Positions 1-10,207 of a stretch of DNA of 64,000 nt are shown here, piece by piece. Positions within the stretch are counted from its first letter, which is position 1. Each line of letters opens with the position of its first letter. Source of the stretch: Mangrovimicrobium sediminis. GTDB taxonomy: Bacteria > Pseudomonadota > Gammaproteobacteria > Pseudomonadales > Halieaceae. The notes under the pieces are model-generated. The model did not search any database. It was not told where the DNA came from and was given only the letters and a program-made list of their open reading frames with translations. A program made the position numbers and the translations under genes. Location: the NCBI RefSeq assembly GCF_004745945.1, contig NZ_SRLE01000009.1:186001-250000 (forward strand), read 5' to 3'.

Positions 1-1503
1 GAGCGGGTACAGGCCGAGCGGGGGCGCGATGCGGCCGGCACCGGCGAGGAAGCCGCCACCCCGATGTCCGCCGTGCTCGGCCTGCGCGAGGCGCTGCGGG
101 CGCGCGACTACGCGACGGCGAGCAGCTACCTGGACCGGCGCTATGTCGACGAGTACGTCGGCAAGTACAGCGACGAACAACTGGTGCGCGCGCTGGCCTA
201 CGTGTGGAACCAGCAGAACATCGTCGACATCACCGGCATCAGCGACCTGCCCGAGGGCAACCTGGACGACGGCCTGCCCAGCTACCGCGACCAGATCGGT
301 TCGATCAAACTGCTGGAAGAAACCATCCCGGTCTACCTGCAGCGCGTGCCGGATGGCAGTGGTGGCAAGCAGTGGAAGCTCTCCAACGCGACAGTGGCGC
401 GCATCCCGGACATGTGGCGCGAGCTCGGCTACAGCCCGCTGGCGGTCAAGCTCGGCGACTGGCTGCCGCAGTTCCGGGTGCTCGGTATGGAGAACTGGCA
501 GGTCATCGCCCTGGTGCTGTCGTTCCTCGTCGCGTGGCCGCTGGCCAGCCTGGTCAGCTACCTGCTGATGCGCATCGCGCTGGTTATCCCGAACAACTTC
601 CCCGATGGCATCCGGCGTTTTTTCCGCCGCACCGTGCGCTTCTTCGCCTTCCTGATCATTGCCCGCATGCTCATCGGCCAGATCGGGCTGTCGCTGACCA
701 CGCGCATCCTGCTCAACTCCTCGGGCATCGAGTTCGTCGCCGCTGCGGTACTCGTGCTCGGCCTGCTGTCGCTGCTACGCGACTACCAGATCCGCAAGCT
801 GCAGCACGCGGGCAATACCCAGTACGTCGCCCTGCTGCGGCCGTTCACCACCATGCTCAAGGTGCTGGTGGTCACCATCATCGCGCTGGTCTGGGCCAAC
901 CAGGCCGGCTACGACATGTCCACCATCCTCGCCGGTCTCGGCGTGGGCAGCCTCGCCGTCGCCCTGGCCGCGCAGAAAACCCTGGAAAACCTGATCGGCG
1001 CGATCACTCTGTACACCGCGCGGCCGGTCAGCGCCGGCGACTTCTGCCGCTTCGGCGATATCACCGGTACGGTGGAAGAGATTGGCCTGCGTTCAACAGT
1101 ACTGCGCACCCTCGACCGCTCGCTGGTCTACATACCCAACTCGGTGTTCTCCTCCCAGGAAGTAGAGAACTTCACCGCCCGCGACCGCATCCGCTATTTC
1201 CGCCGCTTCCAGATGCAGCTGCCGGGCAGCGCGGAACTGCGCGAGATTCTCGGCGAAGTGCGCCAGCTGTTCGCCAACACCGCGGAGGTTATCGACGACA
1301 CCATCTCCGTGCGCTTCGAGGATATCCGCGACGCCAACGCCATCCTGCGCCTGGACGCCGGCATCGCGACCCGCGATTTCCAGCAGTTCCTCGCCGTGGC
1401 GGAGGAACTCAACCTCGGCATCATGGCCATCGCGGAACATGCGGGCGCGCGCTTCACCGGCCCGGGAATGCTGCTCCAGGGCGCCGATTCCAGCGCAGAA
1501 TGA
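1..1503 (+). CDS. MscS-family mechanosensitive ion channel (5' end outside window)
   Basis: Membrane channel of the MscS superfamily, which releases solutes on hypo-osmotic shock. The frame is open from base 1, so the start probably lies upstream; the first internal ATG is at 64. The N-terminal part (from ATG 64) is soluble with a YLDRRY-type helical segment. Membrane helices follow around residues 147-170, 190-215 and 220-240. The pore region has the Gly/Ala-rich helix (AGLGVGSLAVALAAQKTLEN) and the beta domain with GDITGTVEEIGLRST and the VYIPN motif typical of MscS. The soluble C-terminal domain ends near residue 479. It is a long, multi-helix MscS-like protein rather than the short MscS. 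A second MscS-like gene lies at 4.7-5.8 kb. Family is clear; physiological role is inferred. Confidence 0.88.
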   Translation, partial: ERVQAERGRDAAGTGEEAATPMSAVLGLREALRARDYATASSYLDRRYVDEYVGKYSDEQLVRALAYVWNQQNIVDITGISDLPEGNLDDGLPSYRDQIGSIKLLEETIPVYLQRVPDGSGGKQWKLSNATVARIPDMWRELGYSPLAVKLGDWLPQFRVLGMENWQVIALVLSFLVAWPLASLVSYLLMRIALVIPNNFPDGIRRFFRRTVRFFAFLIIARMLIGQIGLSLTTRILLNSSGIEFVAAAVLVLGLLSLLRDYQIRKLQHAGNTQYVALLRPFTTMLKVLVVTIIALVWANQAGYDMSTILAGLGVGSLAVALAAQKTLENLIGAITLYTARPVSAGDFCRFGDITGTVEEIGLRSTVLRTLDRSLVYIPNSVFSSQEVENFTARDRIRYFRRFQMQLPGSAELREILGEVRQLFANTAEVIDDTISVRFEDIRDANAILRLDAGIATRDFQQFLAVAEELNLGIMAIAEHAGARFTGPGMLLQGADSSAE

Positions 1504-1551
1504 CGCATTTTATCGAAATTTTTTTCAAGGGATTGAACGGAAAAACTGCCC

Positions 1552-1581
1552 TTGGAACAGGGCTTTGGAACATGCTATAAC
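1552..1581 (+). promoter_or_regulatory. Candidate sigma-70 promoter for the TonB-dependent receptor
   Basis: TTGGAA at 1552-1557 and TATAAC at 1576-1581 are separated by 18 bp and lie about 105 bp before the receptor ATG. The TTGGAACA motif is repeated at 1565-1572. This is a visual match only. Confidence 0.4.
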
Positions 1582-1686
1582 GCCCGCTACAAGCGTTGCG
1601 CGGTTTGCTGTCCCCCGGATCACACAGTAATACGTGACGTTGAGAAACTATAAATTCAATAATTATTCTCCAGAGGAAACTTCAGG

Positions 1687-3885
1687 ATGAAATACTCTCG
1701 TCTGTATACCGGACTGGGGCTGGCACTCGCCCAGACCGTCGCTATCGTTCCCACCGTTCATGCACAACTCGAAGAAGTCATCGTCACCGCAGAGCGCCGC
1801 GAGGCCTCCCTGCAGGACACCGACATCTCGATGACCGTGTTCTCGGCAGAGAACATCAAGGAACAGGGCATCCAGAACTACCTGGATCTCTCCGCCATGT
1901 CGCCCAACGTGCTGATGCACGAAATGCCCGGCAAAGCCGGCGGCGCCATCGCCATTCGCGGCTTCAAGAACGCCGAGACCATCTCCAGCTTTGAACCCAA
2001 GGTCGCGCTGTACCTCGACGGCGTGCTCATCGCCAAGGGCGCCGGCTCGGTGTTCGACGTGCTCGACCTGGAGCGGGTGGAAATCCTGCGCGGCCCGCAG
2101 GGTACCCTGTACGGCCGCAACACGGTCGGCGGCGCGGTGAACTTCATCACCAAGAAACCCCAGTTCGACGAGGTCTCCGGCAAGGTCAGCGCGACCCTTG
2201 GCGACTACGACCAGCAGGACTTCAAGGGCACCATCAACGTGCCGCTGGGCGACAGCTTCGCCTTCAAGGCCAACGTCGCCAGCCTGCAGCGCGACGGCTT
2301 CTGGAAGAACAAGCTCGACAACAACAAGACCCTGGGCGACAAGGACCGCGAGGTCGCGCACCTGCAACTGCGCTGGGAGCCCAGCGACAGCCTGGACCTG
2401 CTGTACTCGTTCGACATGACCAAGATCGACGAGGGCATGTACCCGCTGCAGCTGGTCGCCTTCGGCCCGGCCCAGCCCGGCCTCGCCCCCTACGTGGATG
2501 ACGGCCAGCAGGAGGAGCGCTACTTCGACGCCGTCGGTACCTTTATGAAGGCCGACATCGAGGGTCACAGCTTCACCGCCAACTGGGAGATCAACGACAG
2601 CCTGTCGCTGGTGTCCATCACCGGCCTGCGCAAGTTCGAGGTCGACAACTTCTCGGACTCCGACACCTCGCCGCTGTTTATCCTGCACAACGCTTCCGGC
2701 GACGAGGCCGAGACCTTCACCCAGGAATTCCGCCTGGTGGGTGACGCCTTCGACTCCGACCTCGAGTACGTGCTCGGCGCGTTCTACATGGACGAGGACA
2801 TCAAGGAGATCTACGGCTACAACGGCCTGGGTATCTTCGGCATCAGCTCCAACCTGGACTCCACCGCGCAGAACGAGGTCTGGGCGCTGTTCGGTGAAGG
2901 TACCTACAGCATCACCGACAAGCTGGACCTGACCATGGGCCTGCGCTACACAGCCGAGGACAAGGAACAGACCCGTACCGACACCACGGTGCTGCTGTCT
3001 ACCGGCGACGCCATCGGTGGTGTCGTCCTGCCCGACGCGCAGCAGGACTTCGACGATGTCTCCGGCACCATCGGCGTCACCTACAACTGGACCCACGACC
3101 TGATGACCTACTTCAAGGTCTCCAAGGGCTACGTGAGCGGCGGCTTCAACCCGCGCGCACCCAACACCCGGCCCGACCTGTGGCTGGCGGGCTACGAAGA
3201 GGAAACCGTCTACACCTACGAACTGGGCTGGAAAACCACCTGGCTGGACAATCGCCTGATCTTCAACGGCGCGATCTTCTACAACGACTACAGCGACCTG
3301 CAGGTCAATCAGCTGACCGCCACCGGCGACAATAACATCGACAATGCGGGCGACGCCGAGATTACCGGTATGGAGCTGGAGTTCACCGCCCTGATCACCG
3401 ACAACTTCACGGTGGGCGGCGGCTACGGCTACCTCGACCCGGAGTACAAGACCTACATCAACGAGGGCGTGCCGGAGGATCCCAGCGACGACGTGGACCT
3501 GTCCAACAACCACTGGGCCCACGCGCCGGAGAACACCTTCAACATGTACGCCCGCTACGTCGTGCCCGACGTTCTCAGCGGCAACCTTGTGTTCCGCGTC
3601 GACTACTCCTGGGTGGACGACTACTTCCTGCTCACCGCGAACGGTCCCGACCTGGTCGACGGCAACACCGCGCCAAGTTACGACACCTGGAACGCCCGCA
3701 TCGGCCTGGATGAGATGCAGGGACCCTGGGACAGCACCATCAGCGTGGCCCTGTGGGGACGCAACCTCTCCGACGAGCTGTGGTACACCAGCGGTTACGA
3801 CCTGACCGACGGTTCCCTGGGCTTCGCCGCCAAGGCGCCGGCACCGCCGCGCACCTTCGGCGTGGACTTCATCCTGGAGTTCTGA
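1687..3885 (+). CDS. TonB-dependent outer membrane receptor
   Basis: A 732-residue outer-membrane beta-barrel transporter energised by TonB-ExbBD. Residues 1-26 form a Sec signal peptide ending VHA. A TonB box (EEVIVTAERR) follows directly. The plug domain has the LERVEILRGPQGTLYG motif near residues 130-145 and NTVGGAVNFITKKP after it. The remainder is aromatic-rich beta strands ending in Phe (DFILEF), as expected for BAM recognition. An AGGAAAC-type ribosome site precedes the ATG. It stands alone, with a terminator just downstream, so no neighbour reveals the substrate. The sequence resembles the large group of marine gammaproteobacterial receptors often called iron-siderophore or vitamin receptors; the ligand cannot be told from sequence. 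Confidence 0.95.
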   Translation: MKYSRLYTGLGLALAQTVAIVPTVHAQLEEVIVTAERREASLQDTDISMTVFSAENIKEQGIQNYLDLSAMSPNVLMHEMPGKAGGAIAIRGFKNAETISSFEPKVALYLDGVLIAKGAGSVFDVLDLERVEILRGPQGTLYGRNTVGGAVNFITKKPQFDEVSGKVSATLGDYDQQDFKGTINVPLGDSFAFKANVASLQRDGFWKNKLDNNKTLGDKDREVAHLQLRWEPSDSLDLLYSFDMTKIDEGMYPLQLVAFGPAQPGLAPYVDDGQQEERYFDAVGTFMKADIEGHSFTANWEINDSLSLVSITGLRKFEVDNFSDSDTSPLFILHNASGDEAETFTQEFRLVGDAFDSDLEYVLGAFYMDEDIKEIYGYNGLGIFGISSNLDSTAQNEVWALFGEGTYSITDKLDLTMGLRYTAEDKEQTRTDTTVLLSTGDAIGGVVLPDAQQDFDDVSGTIGVTYNWTHDLMTYFKVSKGYVSGGFNPRAPNTRPDLWLAGYEEETVYTYELGWKTTWLDNRLIFNGAIFYNDYSDLQVNQLTATGDNNIDNAGDAEITGMELEFTALITDNFTVGGGYGYLDPEYKTYINEGVPEDPSDDVDLSNNHWAHAPENTFNMYARYVVPDVLSGNLVFRVDYSWVDDYFLLTANGPDLVDGNTAPSYDTWNARIGLDEMQGPWDSTISVALWGRNLSDELWYTSGYDLTDGSLGFAAKAPAPPRTFGVDFILEF

Positions 3886-3912
3886 TCCCGGGCGCAACCG
3901 CGCACTTCGAAG

Positions 3913-3948
3913 AAACCCCGCCGCCGCTAGGCCGCGGGGTTTTTTTTG
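3913..3948 (+). terminator. Rho-independent terminator after the TonB receptor
   Basis: Stem CCCCGC (3916-3921) pairs with GCGGGG (3934-3939), extended by AAA/TTT, and is followed by a run of eight T. It lies 28 bp after the receptor stop. Confidence 0.85.
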
Positions 3949-3990
3949 CCTGCGCGCCCGGCACGGGAGTGAACGGAGTTCAGCGCGCCA

Positions 3991-4674
3991 TCATTCGACG
4001 CGGTAGTTGGCAACGATCTCGCCGATCTGCGCCGCCTCTTCCTCGTGGGCGGCATCCACCCAGGGTTCGGCGATGGCGGCGGCGTACCAGCGCTGCATCG
4101 CGGGCAGTGCCAGCAGATGCTGCGCATAGGCATCGGCCGGTGCGTCCATGGACAGGCTGTAGGTCTGCAGGCGAAAGGCGACCGGCGCGTAGAAGGCATC
4201 TACCGCGGTGAACGTGGCACCGGCCAGGAACGGCCCGCCGAACCGCGCCAGCCCCTCACCCCACAGCTCCGCGAGGCGGGCGAGATCGCGCTGCAGCCCG
4301 GCGTCGCTGTCGCGGAGTTTTACCCGCAGGGCGCAATTCATCGGGCACAGGTTGCGCAGCGCGCTGAAACCCGCGTGCATTTCCGCCGCTGCGCAGCGCG
4401 CCCAGGCGCGGGCCGCGGCGTCCTCGGGCCACACGCCCGGGTGTCTTTCCGCCAGGTATTCCGCGATCGCCAGGGAGTCCCACACGGCGCGCTCGCCATC
4501 CACCAGGCACGGCACCAGGCCGCTGGGACTGAAGCGGCGAAACTGCTCCCAGCTGCCGCCCTCGGCAAAGGGCACCAGCTCTTCGTGGAACGCCAGGTCG
4601 AGTTCGCTCATCAGCACCCAGGGGCGCAGCGACCAGGACGAGTAGTTTTTGTTGCCGATATACAGCGTGTACAT
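3991..4674 (-). CDS. Glutathione S-transferase family protein
   Basis: A 227-residue cytosolic GST-fold protein. The N-terminal thioredoxin-like domain (about 1-80) has the KNYSSWSLRPWVLM signature, whose serines sit at the glutathione-activating position. The SGLVPCLVDGERAVWDSLAIAEYLAE stretch carries the conserved glutathione-binding Pro and Ser region. The C-terminal all-helical domain runs from about 90 to the end. Length is normal for the family. It faces the TonB receptor convergently and has no operon partner; the MscS gene downstream on the same strand starts far upstream of it. Likely role is detoxification or stress; the substrate is unknown. Confidence 0.9.
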   Translation of the reverse strand: MYTLYIGNKNYSSWSLRPWVLMSELDLAFHEELVPFAEGGSWEQFRRFSPSGLVPCLVDGERAVWDSLAIAEYLAERHPGVWPEDAAARAWARCAAAEMHAGFSALRNLCPMNCALRVKLRDSDAGLQRDLARLAELWGEGLARFGGPFLAGATFTAVDAFYAPVAFRLQTYSLSMDAPADAYAQHLLALPAMQRWYAAAIAEPWVDAAHEEEAAQIGEIVANYRVE

Positions 4675-4718
4675 GGGATGGCCTCCAGGGGTGTGCCGGG
4701 GACAGGCGGGCAGCCGCT

Positions 4719-5774
4719 TCAGGCGCCGTTGTTGTGCGCCTCGATCATCTGCGCCAGTAGCGCCTCCTCGCGCTCGAGCCTGGCGATCCGTTCCTCGACC
4801 GCCGCCCGCTGCTCATCGGGCACGCTCTTCAGGTGTGCGCGCTCGCGCTTGACCGCCTGCCGGGTCTGCTCCTGGCGCGCGCGCAGGTCTTCCAGGCTCG
4901 CGGCCTGCTCGGCCTGGTCGAAGATTTTTTCCTCCGGGGGCGGTGCCTGCACGTCGCCGGGCGGCTGCTGGCGCTCCGCCACCGGCCGCTCCGGTATCAC
5001 GCTGGCCTGCGGGTCGAGCACACGCTGGTTCATGAACGCCGGCGAGACGATCTCGATGCCGCTGCCGTGCAGCTGTTCGAGCACCTTCTTGCGCAGGTTG
5101 GAGCGCGCCGTCAGCGGGTGCTTCATCTCGGCCAGGAAACCGCAGATGCGGTAGAGCACCGCGTGGTCCAGCAGTTCCTGCACCAGTACGAAGGGCTCGC
5201 GCAGGCCGCTGTCTTCGCCGGCGCGCAGCAGCGCGTCCTGCACCTCGGGGTAGGCCACGTCGTAGCCGATCGACACCTCGGCGGAGATGATAGTGCCGTC
5301 CCTGTGCATGACCGTCACCGGGTTGTTGACCAGCAACAGGTTGGGCAGGGTGGTGATATCGCGCCACTCGGTCTGGATCTGCGTGTGCACCAGCGAGCGC
5401 CGGGTAACGCGGCCGAACTGTTCGTTGACGCGCACGTAATCGCCGGGGCGGAACGGCTGGGTGAAGTGCAGCATGACGCCGGCCATGGCGTTGGACACGA
5501 AGGTGGTGGACGACAGCGCGATCACCGCGGTGAGCACCACGCCGAGCAGGCTGAGTATCTGGCCCTGGGTCTCGTCCGAGATCGGCAGTACGATCACCAC
5601 TACCACCACGCCGAGGGAGACCAGCACCCAGTTCGCTAACTGGTACACCAGCCCCGCCGTGCCCTGCTGGCTGCGCCGGGCCACCCAGGTAGCGGCGGCC
5701 ACCAGCGCCGCGGTCACCGCAACCACGATGAGTGGGGGCCAGATTCCGTGCAACAGGTCGATGGAAAAGGTCAT
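4719..5774 (-). CDS. Small MscS-type mechanosensitive channel with coiled-coil tail
   Basis: A 351-residue inner-membrane protein. Three hydrophobic helices occupy roughly residues 10-32, 43-65 and 70-95; the third is the pore-lining segment with VIALSSTTFVSNAMAGVML. The beta domain has FRPGDYVRVNEQFGRVT and the TTLPNLLLVNNPV equivalent of the MscS IPN motif. After the alpha/beta vestibule, residues 270-345 form a charged, proline-rich then coiled-coil extension (DLRARQEQTRQAV... RIARLEREEALLAQM) not found in minimal MscS. It is monocistronic, convergent with nothing and distinct from the channel at the left edge. Osmotic release is the family role; the tail may mediate assembly. Confidence 0.9.
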   Translation of the reverse strand: MTFSIDLLHGIWPPLIVVAVTAALVAAATWVARRSQQGTAGLVYQLANWVLVSLGVVVVVIVLPISDETQGQILSLLGVVLTAVIALSSTTFVSNAMAGVMLHFTQPFRPGDYVRVNEQFGRVTRRSLVHTQIQTEWRDITTLPNLLLVNNPVTVMHRDGTIISAEVSIGYDVAYPEVQDALLRAGEDSGLREPFVLVQELLDHAVLYRICGFLAEMKHPLTARSNLRKKVLEQLHGSGIEIVSPAFMNQRVLDPQASVIPERPVAERQQPPGDVQAPPPEEKIFDQAEQAASLEDLRARQEQTRQAVKRERAHLKSVPDEQRAAVEERIARLEREEALLAQMIEAHNNGA

Positions 5775-5940
5775 GCGCCGGCCGGTGGATCCGCTGGGAG
5801 TGTGCGGCCAAGCTTACCACCCCGGACGTCGAATTGAAGTCATCCCGGCACCAACTCAAGTGCGCAGAGGCGCTACTTGCCCGAGCGCACAGCGGCGCTG
5901 TCTCAAGCGCAGTGAAGGCGCTACCGCGAGCCCAGACAAC

Positions 5941-5963
5941 AACGCCGGCACGGGGCCGGCGTT
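5941..5963 (-). terminator. Hairpin downstream of the VPLPA-CTERM gene
   Basis: AACGCCGGC (5941-5949) pairs perfectly with GCCGGCGTT (5955-5963) around a 5-nt loop, 23 bp past the stop of the minus-strand gene. On the minus strand it is followed by a weak GTTGTTGTC tract, so termination is only probable. Confidence 0.5.
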
Positions 5964-5985
5964 GGGTTGACCGCGTGAGGGTGGC

Positions 5986-6474
5986 TCAGGCAGTCAGGGA
6001 CTGTTCCGCGCGACGCCGGCTGGCGGCGCCAAGGCCGAGGACGGCAGAGCCGAACAGCCAGGCGGCGGCGGGGAGTGGTACGGCCGCGATTACATCGCCA
6101 GTGAATCTATAGGCATATCCGGCACCCGAACCGGCTGGGTTCAACTTGTCAATGTACATGGTGTAGATGCCGGCGGCGAGTTCCATCATCGGCACGACCA
6201 GGGTGGGGTCCTCCGCCGCACCTACGTTGCCGGAAAACGCGGCCACCAGCGTGAGCGAGGAATCCACGGTGCGAATCTTCTCGCCGCCGGGGCCACCCAG
6301 TTTGACCAGTCCAACCATGCCGGTGCCACCGCCTGTATCGAGCACCTCAAAAGTGAAGCTGTCGGGACCGTCTGCGGTAGTACCGGCAATATCGTACGCA
6401 GCGTGGGCAAACGTCCCCCACAACATGCAGGACGCCAGAATTCCTAGAAGAGCCAATCGTTTGAACATATCCAT
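5986..6474 (-). CDS. VPLPA-CTERM sorting-domain exported protein
   Basis: A small secreted protein with a C-terminal surface-sorting signal. From the ATG at 6474 the product is 162 residues; this start follows a GGAG site 4 nt away, and the next ATG two codons on would suit it equally. Residues 3-25 are a Sec signal peptide (MFKRLALLGILASCMLWG then AHA). The middle is a beta-rich, Gly/Asp-rich region without cysteines. The C-terminus has VPLPAAAWLFGSAVLGLGAA followed by an Arg cluster (SRRRAE), the tripartite motif-helix-basic layout of the VPLPA-CTERM class, a relative of PEP-CTERM. Such proteins are processed by an exosortase and usually end up on the cell surface or in extracellular matrix. 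No exosortase is visible in this window. Confidence 0.8.
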   Translation of the reverse strand: MDMFKRLALLGILASCMLWGTFAHAAYDIAGTTADGPDSFTFEVLDTGGGTGMVGLVKLGGPGGEKIRTVDSSLTLVAAFSGNVGAAEDPTLVVPMMELAAGIYTMYIDKLNPAGSGAGYAYRFTGDVIAAVPLPAAAWLFGSAVLGLGAASRRRAEQSLTA

Positions 6475-6793
6475 GTCACTCCAATTAACTGTCAGCGCAA
6501 TCAATCTACCGGTGGCGTGTTACACGCCGGCGACACTTCGATTGCAGGGGATACGTGTCGCTCGCCGGGGGCGGTAAGTATAGTCGCCGGAGCGGAACCC
6601 TCCGCAAGTCACTTGCCAAGAAAATAAAACCTCTTTTAATTCATGGGCTTCTGCAGACCGGCCGCCACGCGGCGGGCACCCGGGGCCGCGCCATCGCACA
6701 AAAAATGTGCGATCGGTCACAGTTCCTGCACAGGAAACGGGCGCAAGCAGGGCGCGGGCGGCGTAGACGGGGGATTATGGGGTGGCGCAATAG

Positions 6794-8140
6794 TTGCAAC
6801 CTCAGAGTTCCGCCCGCTCTTCGCCCAAATACCGCGCGAACAGGGCCCAAACTCACCACAATGCTTTCAAGGAGGCGCCTATCTGGCTCCTGGTCCAGCC
6901 CATCCGGGCAATTCTCACCAGCGTGGCACTGCTGCTGCTCGGCAGCGGCCTGCTCAACACCCTGCTGTCACTGACCGCCAACGACCTCGGCTATTCCACC
7001 AGCGTGATCGGCCTGATCATGTCTTCCTATTTCGCCGGATTCACCTGCGGCACCTTCGTCAGCGGCCGCCTGATCAAGCGCATGGGACACATCCGCACCT
7101 TCGCCTTCTGCGCCGCGGTGTGCGCCTCCATGGCGCTGCTGCACATGCTCTGGGTCAGCGCCCCGGGCTGGATGCTGCTGCGGTTCGTCTACGGCCTGTC
7201 CTTCGTCACCCTGATGACGGTGATCGAGAGCTGGCTCAACGCCCGCGCCGCGCGCGAGGAGCGCGGCAAGGTGTTCGCCGTATACATGGTGGTCAACCTC
7301 GGCGCCATCGCCGTGGCCCAGCAGCTGCTGCGACTGGACGTGGGCCAGGGCTACGTGCTGTTCGCCATCGCCTCGATCCTGATCAGCTGGGCGCTACTGC
7401 CGATCACCATCACCCGCAAGCCGCAGCCGCAGATTCCCGAGCGCGCCAAGAGCAGCCTGCGCACCCTGCTCGGCTTCGCCCCCGTGCCGGTGGCCGGCGC
7501 GGCGCTGTCCGGCCTGGCCATGGGCGCCTTCTGGGGCATGGTGCCGCTGTACGCCAGCCGCCAGGGCTTCGATACCGGTGCCGTCGGCCTGCTGATGAGC
7601 CTGACCATCGTCGGCGGCGCCCTGCTGCAGGTGCCCATCGGCCGCTACTCGGACACCCACGACCGGCGCGCCGTACTCATGGCGGTGGCCTGCGCCGCGG
7701 CGCTGCTGGCACTGTGCATGCCGCTCGCCCCCGGCCACACCGCGCTGATGGCGGTGTTCTTCCTGTGGGGCGGAATGGCCTTTTCGCTGTACCCGCTGGC
7801 GGTAGCGCAGCTGCTCGACCAGCTGCATCCCGACGAGGTGATTTCCGGCACCACCACCATGCTGGTGCTGCACGGCGCCGGAGCGGCCTTCGCGCCGATG
7901 CTGGCGGGCGCGGCCATGGAAGTGGTCGGCCTGCAGGGCCTGCCCCTGTACGCCGCCCTGGTCCTGGCCTGCCTGGGCGGGTTCACCCTGTACCAGATGC
8001 GCCGGGTGTCCGTGCTGCCGGCCGGTGAACACGCGCATTTCGAGCCCATGGTCGCCACCTCCCACGAGGTGCTGGGCATGATCGAGAAAGAGGACGAGGA
8101 GAAGGAGGAGGAGAAAGCGGAGGAGCCGGCAGCGGCGTGA
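6794..8140 (+). CDS. MFS transporter (YcaD-like)
   Basis: A 12-helix major facilitator. Core features are the first helix (SVALLLLGSGLLNTLL), the loop GFTCGTFVSGRLIKRMGHIR equivalent to the MFS A motif, and a second-half repeat with GRYSDTHDRRAVLM. The C-terminus is a strongly acidic tail (EKEDEEKEEEKAEEPAAA). The given start is the first conventional one (TTG). However, a strong AAGGAGG at 6869-6875 sits only 5 nt before an in-frame ATC at 6881, and starting there would place the first helix a few residues from the N-terminus as in relatives. Substrate unknown. It is monocistronic between the VPLPA-CTERM gene (divergent) and the sugar dehydrogenase. Confidence 0.85.
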   Translation: MQPQSSARSSPKYRANRAQTHHNAFKEAPIWLLVQPIRAILTSVALLLLGSGLLNTLLSLTANDLGYSTSVIGLIMSSYFAGFTCGTFVSGRLIKRMGHIRTFAFCAAVCASMALLHMLWVSAPGWMLLRFVYGLSFVTLMTVIESWLNARAAREERGKVFAVYMVVNLGAIAVAQQLLRLDVGQGYVLFAIASILISWALLPITITRKPQPQIPERAKSSLRTLLGFAPVPVAGAALSGLAMGAFWGMVPLYASRQGFDTGAVGLLMSLTIVGGALLQVPIGRYSDTHDRRAVLMAVACAAALLALCMPLAPGHTALMAVFFLWGGMAFSLYPLAVAQLLDQLHPDEVISGTTTMLVLHGAGAAFAPMLAGAAMEVVGLQGLPLYAALVLACLGGFTLYQMRRVSVLPAGEHAHFEPMVATSHEVLGMIEKEDEEKEEEKAEEPAAA

Positions 8141-8218
8141 ATCGCTGCGCGCGGCTGCACGAAACGCGGGGGTGGGCTATGGTGATCAGGCGGTCACACC
8201 CATCCCTGCCACTGTGAG

Positions 8219-10195
<1,977 letters not shown>

Positions 10196-10207
10196 GTCCG
10201 GGGGTAA

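Noticed and set aside
1663..3897. 744-codon open frame antisense to the TonB receptor
   Set aside because: Product is Val/Gly/Gln/His-rich without domains. It mirrors the codon bias of the GC-rich receptor gene, which has clear motifs.
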